Position numbers and translations under genes: made by a program
Shown here: in pieces, positions 1-11,157 of the stretch
Layout of the letters: each line of letters begins with the position of its first letter
How positions within the stretch are numbered: the stretch's first letter is position 1
Notes under the pieces: model-generated
What the model saw: the letters and a program-made list of their open reading frames with translations, nothing else
Databases searched by the model: none
What the model was told of the DNA's origin: nothing
Assembly (NCBI RefSeq): GCF_958979055.1
Contig: NC_084896.1
Coordinates: forward strand, 3,348,001-3,412,000
Source of the DNA: Alnus glutinosa
Taxonomy: Eukaryota > Streptophyta > Magnoliopsida > Fagales > Betulaceae
Direction: 5' to 3'
Length of the DNA stretch: 64,000 nucleotides

Positions 1-1549
1 CATCACCCAACAACTTGGTCAAGCTACCAATTGGCAGAAAAGCAAGCGAATCTGACCCAATATACTCCCTAATCTCCTCCACACTCATCCTATTGGAAAT
101 CAACTCCTCCGAGCTAGGTGTATCCACTCCATAATAGCAAGACCCGATAATTGGTGGGCTTGCAATTCTCATGTGAACTTCCTTAGCCCCTGACTCCTTT
201 ATCAACCTAACAATCTTTGAGGAAGTTGTTCCCCTCACAATTGAGTCATCCACAACCACAACCCTCTTCCCCTCCAACACTGCTCGCACAGGTGACAACT
301 TAAGCTTCACACCAAAGTCCCTTATCTTCTGTGATGGTTCAATGAAAGTCCTCCCAACATAGTGTGACCTTATCAAACCTTGCTGAAATGGCACTCCAGC
401 TTTTGCAGCGTAACCAAGTGCAGCCACTACCCCGGAATCCGGCACTGCTATCACAACATCACAGTCAACTGGGGATTCAGTTGCAAGTATCTCACCAAAC
501 TTACGGCGAGAATCATACACAGACCGCCCGAAAATAATCGAATTGGGCAAAGCGAAGTATATATGCTCAAAGATACATTGCTTTGGTTCAGGATGAGGCA
601 TTAGGCAGAGTGAGTAAATACCAGTTTTGTCAACCACCACAACTTCACCAGGAAAGACCTCCCTCTCATATGTGGCTTCAATCAAATCAAGTGCACAAGT
701 CTCAGAGGCAAACACCACAGCACCGTTGCTCCTCCTTCCCATAACCAAAGGCCTAAACCCATAAGGGTCTCGCACCGCAACCAGCTTATCATTGGTCAAA
801 AAGACCATTGAATAAGCCCCCTCAAGCTTCTCACACGCGTCAACAATCCTCATAACAAAAGGCCTCGCTTTTGAAATAGCAATAAGATGAAGCACAACCT
901 CAGTATCAGAGCTAGTATTAAAAATTGAACCAGTGTCTTCGAGATTAGCACGAAGAGTACGATAATTCACCAAATTACCATTGTGGGCAACCCCAACAGA
1001 GCCAAACCTGTACCCTGCAACAAAGGGCTGCACGTTCTTGAGCATAGACGAACCGGCCGTCGAGTACCGTACGTGCCCGATAGCCAAATCTCCAGGCAAC
1101 TGATCGAGTTTCGACTCGTTGAACACGTCGGAGACTAGTCCCACCCCAGTAACGGAATGAAGCACGTCGTTATCCACCGCGACGATGCCGGCACCTTCCT
1201 GGCCACGGTGCTGGAGCGCGTGGAGAGCCAAGTAGCTGAGCCGAGCGGCCTCTGGGTCGCCAAATATGCCAACGACACCGCACTCTTCGCGTGGCTTATC
1301 GTCATCATCGAAATCCACAGAATGGTCATCTGGGTATGGTTTATTTGAGGGGAAAAAGTCGGAGATAGGGTTTTTGGATGAGGCCGCGAGAGAGGCTTTG
1401 TGGTGGTGAGAGGAGGTGGGGTATTGGGAAAAGTACGGTTTTGGGAGGGTTTTGGAAGGGAGAGATAGATGAGTATTGGGTAGGTTTCGAGCGAGAGGAG
1501 TGGGTTTTGAGAAAGAGGAAGAAACGGGAGAAAAATTGGTGGCCGCCAT
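1..1549 (-). CDS. ASE2: Amidophosphoribosyltransferase, plastid (partial, 3' end off the left edge)
   Basis: Glutamine phosphoribosylpyrophosphate amidotransferase makes 5-phosphoribosylamine from PRPP and glutamine, the first committed step of purine synthesis, in the plastid. The frame is open without introns from the ATG at 1549 to the edge (516 codons). The first ~85 residues are Ser/Thr/Pro/Asn-rich, like a transit peptide. The catalytic nucleophile is about Cys90 in PREECGVVGIFG, exposed after propeptide cleavage. HRGQEGAGIVA follows (class II glutaminase), and then the PRPP loop VVVVDDSIVRGTTSSK near positions 190-260. The visible end reads GSLTKLLGD, so roughly the last 40-50 residues are missing from the window. 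Arabidopsis ASE genes are also intronless, about 560 aa. The paralogue (ASE1/2/3) is inferred; the RbfA and SAUR neighbours favour ASE2. Confidence 0.95.
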   Translation of the reverse strand, partial: MAATNFSPVSSSFSKPTPLARNLPNTHLSLPSKTLPKPYFSQYPTSSHHHKASLAASSKNPISDFFPSNKPYPDDHSVDFDDDDKPREECGVVGIFGDPEAARLSYLALHALQHRGQEGAGIVAVDNDVLHSVTGVGLVSDVFNESKLDQLPGDLAIGHVRYSTAGSSMLKNVQPFVAGYRFGSVGVAHNGNLVNYRTLRANLEDTGSIFNTSSDTEVVLHLIAISKARPFVMRIVDACEKLEGAYSMVFLTNDKLVAVRDPYGFRPLVMGRRSNGAVVFASETCALDLIEATYEREVFPGEVVVVDKTGIYSLCLMPHPEPKQCIFEHIYFALPNSIIFGRSVYDSRRKFGEILATESPVDCDVVIAVPDSGVVAALGYAAKAGVPFQQGLIRSHYVGRTFIEPSQKIRDFGVKLKLSPVRAVLEGKRVVVVDDSIVRGTTSSKIVRLIKESGAKEVHMRIASPPIIGSCYYGVDTPSSEELISNRMSVEEIREYIGSDSLAFLPIGSLTKLLGD

Positions 1550-1613
1550 GGTAATCAGTGACAGAGCTTGAAGAGAGAGAAGAGGGAGAGAAAGAGAGAG
1601 GTTTTAAAGCAGT

Positions 1614-1638
1614 GAGAGAGAGAGAGAGAGAGAGAGAG
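1614..1638. repeat. (GA)n microsatellite in the ASE 5' leader
   Basis: About 12 GA units just upstream of the ASE start, within a longer purine-rich stretch from 1568. On the coding strand it reads (TC)n, a common 5'-UTR or core-promoter element in plants. A regulatory role is inference. Confidence 0.8.
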
Positions 1639-1699
1639 TTTGAAGTAATTAATACGGTTCTCTAGGTTTCCAGAGTTTGAGGGAAATTGGAATCAAGTG

Positions 1700-3978
1700 A
1701 TTGGTGTTACCAATTCATATACGCTATTAGTATTTTATTTATTTTTTATTTTGTATTTTGTATTTTGTATTTTGTATTTTTATTTTTATACCTCCTAAAA
1801 ATAAAATCCTTATTAATTTATTATGATAGAATAGGATCGTCTCCTCCGTATCAATTGAAATTGACAGCTTACTATAAAGATTTTATTATGAGTAAGATTA
1901 ATGCTATATATACGTTTTTATTATATTTTTATTTTATTAAATTGTTGTGAAAGTATGTATATAGGTTCTTAAATTAACATTTTTTATTTTAATAGATTGA
2001 TGTGACCGTGTAGATTAACTCTTAGATCCTCATTTGTTAATAAATAAATAAATAAAATCTAAGGTTTCGTATATATCACTACTCTCTTATTTTATTGTTT
2101 TGAATAATATAATAATAAATTCACATCGTAATAACGGACGGATGGATATTGCCATACGAGTGCAATGCGATAAGAATGGAATGGAGATCTAGTTTATATA
2201 TATATATATCATTTTTTTTTTATTATTATTAGATTTAACTGCGTACGTATTATCATATTATATAAAATCTTTAATAATATAATAAATTAATAAAAGCATA
2301 TTCACAACATAAAAATAATCATATTCTATAGGAGAGGCAGTCAAGGTTAATGTATAAGGGAGGGGCATAAATTCAAAAGTTGTTTGCTTGTAATAAATAA
2401 GTTGTTGAAAGAACTAGATCCGGGGATTACTTAATTTTGTTTGACAGCTAATGTTAGTATGTTAGCATGGTTCTGATTATGAAATGTTATTATTTGTCGA
2501 GGACTAGAAGAGGCAAGCAAAAACTGAGAAAAGGGGGCTTTGGGTGACCTTTTATATATATATAAATAAATAAATATCTACAACTGCCTAGAAAAATAAA
2601 AAAAATAATAAATTTTTCAATTTGTCTTAGTCAAACCATATAAGGCTGGTCGGCTGGTCCAAAATGACCAAGACTTTTGAATGAGGCGGTCGTACGATTG
2701 TCATGAATCATAGGGAAATAATACCTGCACTATAAGAGTACACTCTCCCCCTCACATGAGGGTGGGGCCCAGTGTGTGGACCCCACTCTTATGCGAGGGA
2801 GAGGAGTGGACATGTTGTGCGGCTGTTGTAAAACTAACATTTTCCTAAATCATAATGTTGTCATTGCACGTGAACAGTTAGTTCGACGAAAGTTGGAACT
2901 GGAAAACAATTCCCACGTACACGCTTGTGAATTGTGATGTCAATGGGCGTGTTGGCCAGGATGGTTGGCAGTCGGCGCCTTGATTTTGCCCTTTAATTTT
3001 TAATTCTTTCTCACTTTGAGTGAATAAGTGGATTACCTCTTAACTCTTTCACACTTTTTTTTTCTTTTTTCTTTTTAAATAAATAAATAAATAAAATTTG
3101 TCACTTTGTGTGAATAAGTGGATTACAAAAGTGGACAAAGACCAAGGAGGGAGAGAAGAAAATGGGAAAATACTTCTAGAGAAGGGATGGAATGGAAGCT
3201 ACCCATAGGTCATATGTGAGAGTTGGGATCGACTTTAAAATTAACAATTTTTTATACGATTTATAAATTTGATACGAATTCAATTTGGTTATCTTGTCAA
3301 TTCTGAGAGATTATATTATTGACCTTATTATTTATGAAGCCAGTGTAGCTTGACGAGCCACTTTGTTCTATAGTGAGTTGGGACATTAACATGTGAAAAT
3401 TGGAAGAAGGTGCTCTTCATGTGGTGCAGGTCGTGCAAAAAGAATATTGTAATTTAAGTAAATATGATCATTTAATTAAAGAGGCTTGTGGTGTCTTATA
3501 TGGTCTCTAACAGTGAAAGATCACTCATATTTGACGAATAGTCGATGAGACTGCCTACAGTCTTCCTGTAAATGCCCATTAGATGAAAGGACTTGGTCAA
3601 AAAAGGGTAGTGATGAATGATGATCATAGGATTCAAGGTATATTTATAGTCAACAATGTGGTGCTATATATGCCCACTTGGATGGCAGAAAAGAACATCT
3701 TTTAGACCAAGTGGACTCCAACTGTGGGTATGCTTGGCTTGGCTAAAAGTGCTTCTACAAGTTGATGAAATTTCTGTGCTGCCATCGAAAGTGAGCCCTA
3801 AAATCCCACGGGCCAAGAAAAATGGCTAAAAAACCTATGGATGACAAAGGATGCACCACATACTCAAAGACAATACAAGATATTATGGCATGTTGCACCA
3901 AAAAAAAAAAAAACAAATGGAGACAAACTATTTTATTCTTCTTTTTAATCTAAAATCCACTTCTTGTCAACACACATA
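1700..3978. other. Intergenic, AT-rich, no gene seen
   Basis: No coding pattern was found on either strand. It contains a short array of a 7-base unit (attttgt) at about 1748-1785. An imperfect palindrome at about 2743-2815 has arms cactctccccctc.catgag and ctcttatgcgagggagag, a MITE-like hairpin. The rest is simple AT-rich sequence. Confidence 0.6.
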
Positions 3979-4309
3979 GGCCCTCTTTAGTATCGTCCCT
4001 CCCCCGACAAAATATTCCTGCCAGTGTCTGAATGTCAGCCTTTCGGCATAAGACTTTTGCTCGTTTTGAAGCATTAAGCTTTAAGAAGCTTCACTCCTCC
4101 CCTGAAATTATAATTTTACCCTGCATGGCATGAAAAAATCGTTCCTTGAAAAAAAACTACTCCTGAAATTCATACGGGGTAAAATGAGAATTGATTAAAC
4201 GCTGGCTTCTTGAAGAAGCCAACATTTCAGTTTTCTTTACTGTACCGTACTGACAGCAAACAGGACCAAAGCGGGGAAGGGGAGGGGGAGTGAGTTAGCA
4301 AACAGGGCC
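3979..4309. mobile_element. Tourist/PIF-like MITE with 3-bp duplication
   Basis: 331-bp non-coding element. It begins GGCCCTCTTTAG and ends with the inverted partner CAAACAGGGCC, resembling the GGCCCTGTTTG-type termini of PIF/Harbinger MITEs. Both sides carry ATA (3976-3978 and 4310-4312), fitting a 3-bp target duplication, although this superfamily usually duplicates TWA. Assignment is by terminus and duplication length only. Confidence 0.65.
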
Positions 4310-4713
4310 ATAATAACAATACCAAATTTTGCATGTTTGAACGGGGCTGCAGATCGCTTGCAAAACAAGAAAAGAATTATTGAAGTGGCATCGGCGGAGA
4401 GCCTCCAACAATCAAGTTAATATTCGTGTCTAAATGAGAGAAATTGGGTAGAGAGACGGATTTTTTTAGAGGAGTGATCTTTGCTCCCTTGAAGGTTTTT
4501 GGACTCTTGTGAGACAAGTGACTTATGTGCAACAAGCATAAATAATAGTGGTCGTGTTCTATTAAAGGAGTAATTTGGCTAGTTTGTCTGTTTAATTTTT
4601 AATTTGTATTTTTAATTTAAAGAGCTATACCGCCTATACGTAAGAAGATAGAAGATAAAATATCTATAGAGAAAATTGACAGGAAAATGTAGGCAAATAC
4701 ATTAAAACTTTTA

Positions 4714-5166
4714 GGGAGAACTTCATTTATAACACTTGAATTTTCATCTCGTTTGAAAGAAGGTACATAATTTTTAAAATGTTTCAATTGAGGGTATCTA
4801 TTTTTCAAAAAGTTTCAATCTCAGTCCTCCGTTAGAATTTTCTGTTAAATCTTATTAAAATTCTCAAAATACTGTTGTGTTTATTTTTTTTTAAAAAAAA
4901 AATTATAAAAATTTTCAAATATTCAAGCATAGATATTTTTTCAAATTTCGTTAAATTATAACCAAGACAATCCCAGCAATTTTTTTTTTCTCTAAAAAAA
5001 ATAGGGATATTTTGAAAATTTTGATAGGATTTAACAGAAAATTCTAACGGAATATTGGGATTGAAACTTTCTAAAAAAATAAACATATTAAATTGAAGCG
5101 TTTTAATATTTAGGTACATTCTTTCAAAAGTGGTGAAAGTTTAGGAGTTATAAATGCAATTCTCTC
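4714..5166. mobile_element. Mutator-like palindromic MITE with 9-bp duplication
   Basis: 453-bp element made mostly of two long inverted arms (about 170 bp each) that share gttagaattttctgttaaat. The termini are gggagaacttcatttataac and, inverted, gagagaattgcatttataac. The 9-bp direct repeat AAACTTTTA flanks it exactly (4705-4713 and 5167-5175), the duplication length expected of Mutator-like elements. The two minus-strand open frames inside it are accidental. Confidence 0.8.
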
Positions 5167-5234
5167 AAACTTTTAAAGGCTATATGTTAACACTTCAATT
5201 GTCAAGGCTGGGAATGATTTTTTTTTTTTTTTTT

Positions 5235-5260
5235 AATTATATATATATATATATATATAT
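5235..5260. repeat. (AT)n microsatellite
   Basis: About 13 AT units following a T-tract, directly before the tandem duplication at 5261. Confidence 0.85.
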
Positions 5261-5467
5261 TGCTATCAAACAACAATTTATTGAAGCAAGTAATGAAAGA
5301 ATAAAATGAAGAAAAAGACTCAACATCATAATCTTCTACTCATTTAAGCCAGATTGATTCTTTTTGCTATCAAACAACAATTTATTGAAGCAAGTAATGA
5401 AAGAATAAAATGAAGAAAAAGACTCTACAGCAGAATCTTCTACTCATTTAAGCCAGATTGATTCTTT
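5261..5467. repeat. Tandem duplication, two ~104-bp units
   Basis: Unit 1 (5261-5364) and unit 2 (5365-5467) both begin tgctatcaaacaacaattta. They are nearly identical apart from a few substitutions around 5322-5332 and 5425-5440. Confidence 0.9.
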
Positions 5468-5950
5468 CCAGGATGCCCAAGACCCTTATGATGGGTTCAA
5501 AGTCTAAGTTCCACAGTGCCTCTCCTGTCGGCACAAAAGACAAAAAGTGAACAGTATTTTGTCGGCCACCCGACAAAGTACTATTCATGAATAGTGAATT
5601 TTTTACTATTCACATACTTTTACCATTTCTTTCAATACAACACTTAAGTAAAAGCAAAAAATATATACTTTCGGCAAGCACTTCGAACAGCAAGCTAAAT
5701 GAATCTTATCCTGCTAACTCTCTCCTCCTAAGTCTATTTAAGAAGCAGAAGTCAGTGGTTCAAGATAGGGCTTATTTTATAGAGCTAATCCTAGAACCAA
5801 TTCTCATTGTAATAGCCTCTTAAAAGACAAACACTTGTAATGTCTCATTCCACTGTTGATATTTCTAAGCTTGTAATCATCAGAGCAACTCTGATCTAAG
5901 TTCATTTGTAAGGTTTCGTATCAAGTTTTAAATCAAGCATTACTTTAAGT
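5365..5950. mobile_element. Possible solo-LTR-like fragment
   Basis: Non-coding sequence with an LTR-like organisation: a TG start, a TATA-like tctatttaaga near 5733, and a T-rich tail with repeated gtaat and cattg motifs. No second copy, primer-binding site or coding region is present in the window. Family not determined; weak call. Confidence 0.3.
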
Positions 5951-6583
5951 TTATTATGATCTATGAATATTCTGTAATTTTATATTCAGATTTTGATCTT
6001 GAAGTTCGAATGCTTATTACTCTATTCACTTATTCTTATCATTTCTCCATCTATTCTACCATTTCTATTGCTTACTTCAAAGTATATCATATATATATAT
6101 ATATATAATTATGCTTACATGTATAACTTGTAAACTATAATGCTTCCATCTTGCATATAATCTTAAAAAACATGATACGGTTTACGTTAGAATATCAATT
6201 AAATTGTTAAATTTATTAATTTTTAGCGGTATAATTTTTTTAGATAATTGATCCTTTAATTTAACCATATAATATTAGAGCAATGGTGTTTTGCAAACAG
6301 TCATAAAGATCATAATATTGTCCATGTTAAAATATTAATCAAATTGTAAAATTTATCAATTTTTATTCTTATAAACTTCTTTGTTTTTTGAATTATTCCT
6401 ATAAATTTTTAAAACAACTAATGACGTAACAATATAATATTAGAGCCTCTTATGTAATACTATACATTACATATTTATTTTACTTTTATTTAAATAAATA
6501 TGTTGACGTGATAATGTCTAATAATTATTTAATTTTTTAAAATTTTGTTTAACAAAAATTGATATAAGAATTACTGCACTTTA

Positions 6584-6585
<2 letters not shown>

Positions 6586-6636
<51 letters not shown>
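6586..6636. repeat. (AT)n microsatellite
   Basis: Uninterrupted TA dinucleotides for about 50 bp, roughly 220 bp upstream of the ATP synthase e start. Confidence 0.9.
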
Positions 6637-6639
<3 letters not shown>

Positions 6640-6859
6640 CACGCTAATATAATTAGATAATAGTGACATATTAATATTATTGTGATATATAACATTTTTC
6701 ATAATATTTTAATTAAAACGGTTAAAGGCGCAATCTAAAACCGCCGTCTGAAACAGCGGTTTTAGTTCGTCAGGGCCAAAACAAACAATTCACATATGCG
6801 CTACAATTCTTAGGTCTTCGCTCACACGCACAAAGAAGAAGAAGAAGAAGAAACCTCCG

Positions 6860-7874
6860 ATGGCGCCGCCTCCAGGACCCTATTCCGGGACTAGCACCCT
6901 CGCTTTGGTAAATCCATATCTGACTCTGTTTGGTTTCCGAGAAAAGGGAAGTTAAAATCTTGAATCTCTGAAACTTTTGTAAATGTTTGAGTTTCTGGGG
7001 TTTGGCTTAATAGGTGGCTCGTGCTTCGGCATTCTCTATTGGACTCGTTTACGGTAGCCTCAAGCTCAAGTACCTCAAGGTATGGTACCCCATCGTTTGC
7101 TTCTTATTCTTTATGCAAAAAAAAAAAATGCTATCTTTCGGTTGGATAAGCGTGAATTGTTTTTGAGCAATTAATTTCATTGGCATCAGATTTCTTAGTT
7201 TTAGAGTTAAGACCCCTGTCACTGAATGTAGATTCAATCCGTAGTTGATAGTTCAATTTTGAACATCCTTTGCGTTGTGTTTACCAGTCTCTCATTGTAC
7301 ATTTTGGGTCCAATTTGGTTCATATTCTGCTAAAACTTGTTTAATTACAATTTTCCATTTGCATATCAAGTTATTATTATCAATTGGTTAATGGGTTGTT
7401 CTAAAGCAGTAATACCGGAAGCCCAATATGAACTTCTGTCTAGAATTCACAAGCTATTATGAGGAACTAGTATGGTGATTTTTTGTGGCCTTCCCTTTCC
7501 TTTGTATTCTGAGTCACTCTCTTATCTTATCGCTACAAAGCAATTCCTTACTTATTTTGCTTTATGCGTTCTTGTGTAAAGTTGTTCACATTTGGTTCGG
7601 TTTCACTTGAGTTCTAAGTCATTGCTGGGCTATATGGAATGATAATCTTTTGTTGTGCTTTATGGAACAACAATCTTGTGCTTCTTTTTGAGTTTGTTTT
7701 TCTGATGAATACATATGCTGTTCTGGCCATGTTCTTTGCCGTGTATCTTTATGTGTACACAATATCACAAAGTGCATTTACATATGCCTTATTGTTTATG
7801 TATATATTTTTATTTTTTACCTTCAGGCAAAGGCTAACTCTCATAAGAAAGCTGAAGCAAAGGCTCATCACTGA
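6860..7874 (+). CDS. Mitochondrial ATP synthase subunit e-like small protein, three exons
   Basis: Spliced CDS 6860-6907, 7014-7079, 7827-7874 (48+66+48 nt), all introns phase 0 with GT-AG ends, encoding 53 aa. The protein begins MAPPPGPYSGTSTLALVARA, continues with a hydrophobic segment around residues 16-32 (SAFSIGLVYGSLKLKYL), and ends in a Lys/Ala/His tail. This matches the short plant protein family annotated as ATP synthase E chain (for example Arabidopsis At5g15320 and At3g01130), a single-pass inner-membrane subunit of the F1Fo dimer interface. The ATG follows a GAA-rich leader (6833-6851). The exons are too short to stand out in open-frame scans. The family match is from memory; the splice sites are seen. 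Confidence 0.88.
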
Positions 7875-10800
7875 AGGGAGTGGGCTGTTTTTATTGCTGG
7901 AATTGAGGTATGTGCTCCATTGGGAGTAGAAATAATGCATAATGATGGACTGTACCAATTTTTTCATCTTTGATTAGAAGCATTTTGGATTATGGTGGAC
8001 AGCTTATAGTTGCTGAGGTTTCTACGAGAATTGTTAACTTAGTCCTCTTGAGATTTCTTTGCTTGGTTGGCCTTGGCAATAGGGATGGTGTTTCAGTTTC
8101 TGTTGCTTTGTGAACCATGGGAAAAATGTTAGATGATGGCATCTCTTCCCTTTACTTTAATAATTGTTGTTTCTGGCTGAAACCCTATTGCATGGTTTCT
8201 GCAGTGTTTCATACACCCTTTACTCTCTAGGGATTTACTTGTCGTATTGATCGTTGTGATGCAACCAATAATGATTCTTGTTGATCTGCGGTTTCAACAG
8301 TTTATATTCTACAAAAATTCAGAACAAACTTATGGATGAGATTTTTTTGGTACCTCGATACTCGTTGCGGAATGATGATGTAAAATTTTGTTTGTATGGA
8401 TAATATCTTGATTTCTTTCATTAGGCTTCTTGGTTGTGATTGACCAAAATGGTTCTTCAATATCAGATCTTTAGTGTTGTGATTTTGTGAAGCAAGTAGA
8501 GTTATGACCGTATGATGTTCTGGGAACTCTATGCTTCTATTATGAACAGTGAGTCTAAAATATAATGATGACCCAAGTACATGCTCCGCTCGGTAATACT
8601 TTTTGGAGAGTGCCTTTTTTTTGGTTTGAAAAAATGTTTTGATATGACAAAGGTGAAAACCGTTTTTGAGTATTTTGTGTTTTAAGTTGTTTGTTAATGT
8701 TTTTGTTTTGAAAACAAAAAATAAAAGTGAGAAGAGAGAATTAGACTGTGCTTGTCTAATAGGCCGAATTGAGCACATATTGTTGCTTAATTTTGTGAGG
8801 CCGTACTAGAGTAGATAAGATGACAGTGAAACTGTATTCCTGTTTGACGCCAGAATGCTGGACCGGGATCCTCTCTCATTTAGGGAATTTGGCCAGGTAA
8901 TTCCAGGGATCCCAATCCCAGAATGTTAGTGAGATTTAGATTTTTTTTTTTTTTTTTTTTTTTTGAAAAATTGAAATACCACCAGTTGTTTTAGCGCTGT
9001 GGGAGTGTGGGTTGGCCCTGCCCTACTCTAAAAAGGAAATTCTGGTCCTTTAGTTATGGGTTACTGTTGCCTTTGTGTAGTTGCAGATGATTACTAAAAT
9101 CAATCCTTTGATTCTTCATATGGGAAAATGAATATGGACATATTGATATTATTGGTAACAGAAATGTTCTCACAACAATGTAGAGAGTAATTCCTAGACC
9201 AAGAATGGCACTATGGCAGTAACAAGTCTTATCAGCTACATGATTATAGTTTCATTTAAGCTGTGGCATCGATGGCTATGATCTATTTTTGGAATTTCAA
9301 GGTTTTCAAGATCAGGTTGCCTATGAAATTGTAACTGAGACAGGTCACCGGTTTGTCCCATTTTTTTATCCCAACCAGGCATTCTTTAAAGTGATATTGC
9401 ATACTTACCTTGGAGAGATACTAGAAGGGATTACCTTAAATGTTTCATGACCCAAAAAAGCACACTATTGCAGTTGGTAGTCTATCACCAATGTGATTGT
9501 AGTTTCATCTAGACCGTGGCTCTGCTCAGGGCAAAGGAAGGACATTAAGGGAGATGGAGGAATTACAACTAGATTTCCATTCTCATCCATAAAAGCATCT
9601 GTATCTCTCATTGTCTGACACTTGAAACAGCGGGGCACTCTTTTGATGATTAAAACTGCTGGGCGCTCATTGCAGCTGAGCTCATATAACATTCTTATTT
9701 TATGGATACATCCCAAATAAAATTTGTTGGAATTGTGTCTTCACAAAAGGAATGTTAAACCCGATTATGAGTTTCATACTTCACAAATCCAAAGCCTATA
9801 TTCTAAAAGCGAGAATGACAAGTTTATCCAAGTCGAAATCTGTCTGATTGGGTTGCGCCCTTTTAATAAATTTTGCTTACTTTATTTATTTATTTTTTAT
9901 TTTTAAAAAAACACTGAAGTTGGGGCTTCTTTCTTATTCATTTGAGTTGGAGCTATGAATTGTGTTTGAGTTGGGACAGACAATTGTTAGCAGTCTCCGT
10001 ATGAAGCCTATTTGTCCGAGTAGGTCTCGGGTTATCCAAACGCTTATTTGAGCACGTGGGCATCACATAGATCCTCTCATAATTGTCTACCCAAATTGCA
10101 AACAATTGTATTAAAGCTCAATCCCATTCACAAGCCTTCTATTCTTACACTCCTACTTTGCAGCTCCTCTTTATTGTCTCTCGTTTCCTCACAGCTCTTT
10201 CAGATTATATAAAATATACGAAATAATTGACGATTTTTTCATACAAGCTAAACGCCAAAAAAAATGCATTTTGAACCATTTTCAGGGTTATAAACACAAC
10301 GAAAATAACCATTTTTTGAAAAATATTTTCAGCTTAAAATATTTTCTGATAGAAAATATTCTGTGCCGTAACGAATGGAGCCTAAGTTAAGTTTGTTTTT
10401 ATACTCAAATTAGTGCTCAGGAGTATCTGATCCCAACTTAATGAGTTGAGTCAATCAGAAATTTAAATCTTAGTTTACAAATTAGCAACAAACCGTGTAA
10501 GGCATAGGAGGACGGGGACAAACATTTTACATGGGTACTGTCAACTTTCATATGCTATGAACACCACTTCGCAACAAAATGCTTGCACTCATTGTAAACA
10601 AGTCAATCAGAAGATCATATAAAACACGAACTATTCCATATGAGCAGCAAAACAAAGGGTTAATTTCACATGGAATGACATGGTTGATGTCAAGTAATTC
10701 AGATGCCGGGGATGCATGCAGTGTATTGCTTCTGTCCAGCTTAGCGAATGACTGAAGTCTTCACCCTGCCCAAAATAGAGCAATTTATAAGTTTTATACT

Positions 10801-11157
10801 CCTGATCGCCCATAATCAGAGGCTGTCATGTGTGCATATCGTGTCATATCACAACCGGTCCCAAAAGGCCAAAAAGCCATGAGAACGCCAGTAAAAATAA
10901 GAACCTCATCAGGACATCGGTCATCACTACAAAATAGTACCTCTTTAATCCATTCAATGGTTTCATTACAGCAATCCTACATTTCAAATGCACTATATTA
11001 CACCAAAAAACAACTGTTATGTAGATATTTGACTATCTTTTTGTATGAGGAAAGCTAACTCTGAATTCATGAAGATAAACTAACCTGTGAACAAGTATAG
11101 CCATACGGCCCATACTCCAGTTCACAAAGGCCTCATTGTCGAGCAACTAAGGAGCGA
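7875..11157. other. 3' UTR and intergenic, no gene recognised
   Basis: After the ATP synthase e stop, the DNA shows no recognisable coding region. Two diverged related segments lie at about 9207-9270 and 9460-9520; both run gcac.ctat.gcagt, then gattgtagtttcat, then a gtggc ending, suggesting an old duplication. An 83-codon minus-strand frame at 9465-9716 has no family I recognise. Poly-T at 8942-8964. The last ~500 bp are probably the RbfA 3' region. Confidence 0.5.

Noticed and set aside
4617-5119. Two minus frames of 63 and 95 codons
   Set aside because: They lie wholly in the Mutator-like palindrome and its flank; AT-rich accidental frames.
9465-9716. 83-codon minus frame MGCIHKIRMLYELSC...
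   Set aside because: No family recognised, no splice partners or promoter seen, and it overlaps one half of an old non-coding duplication.
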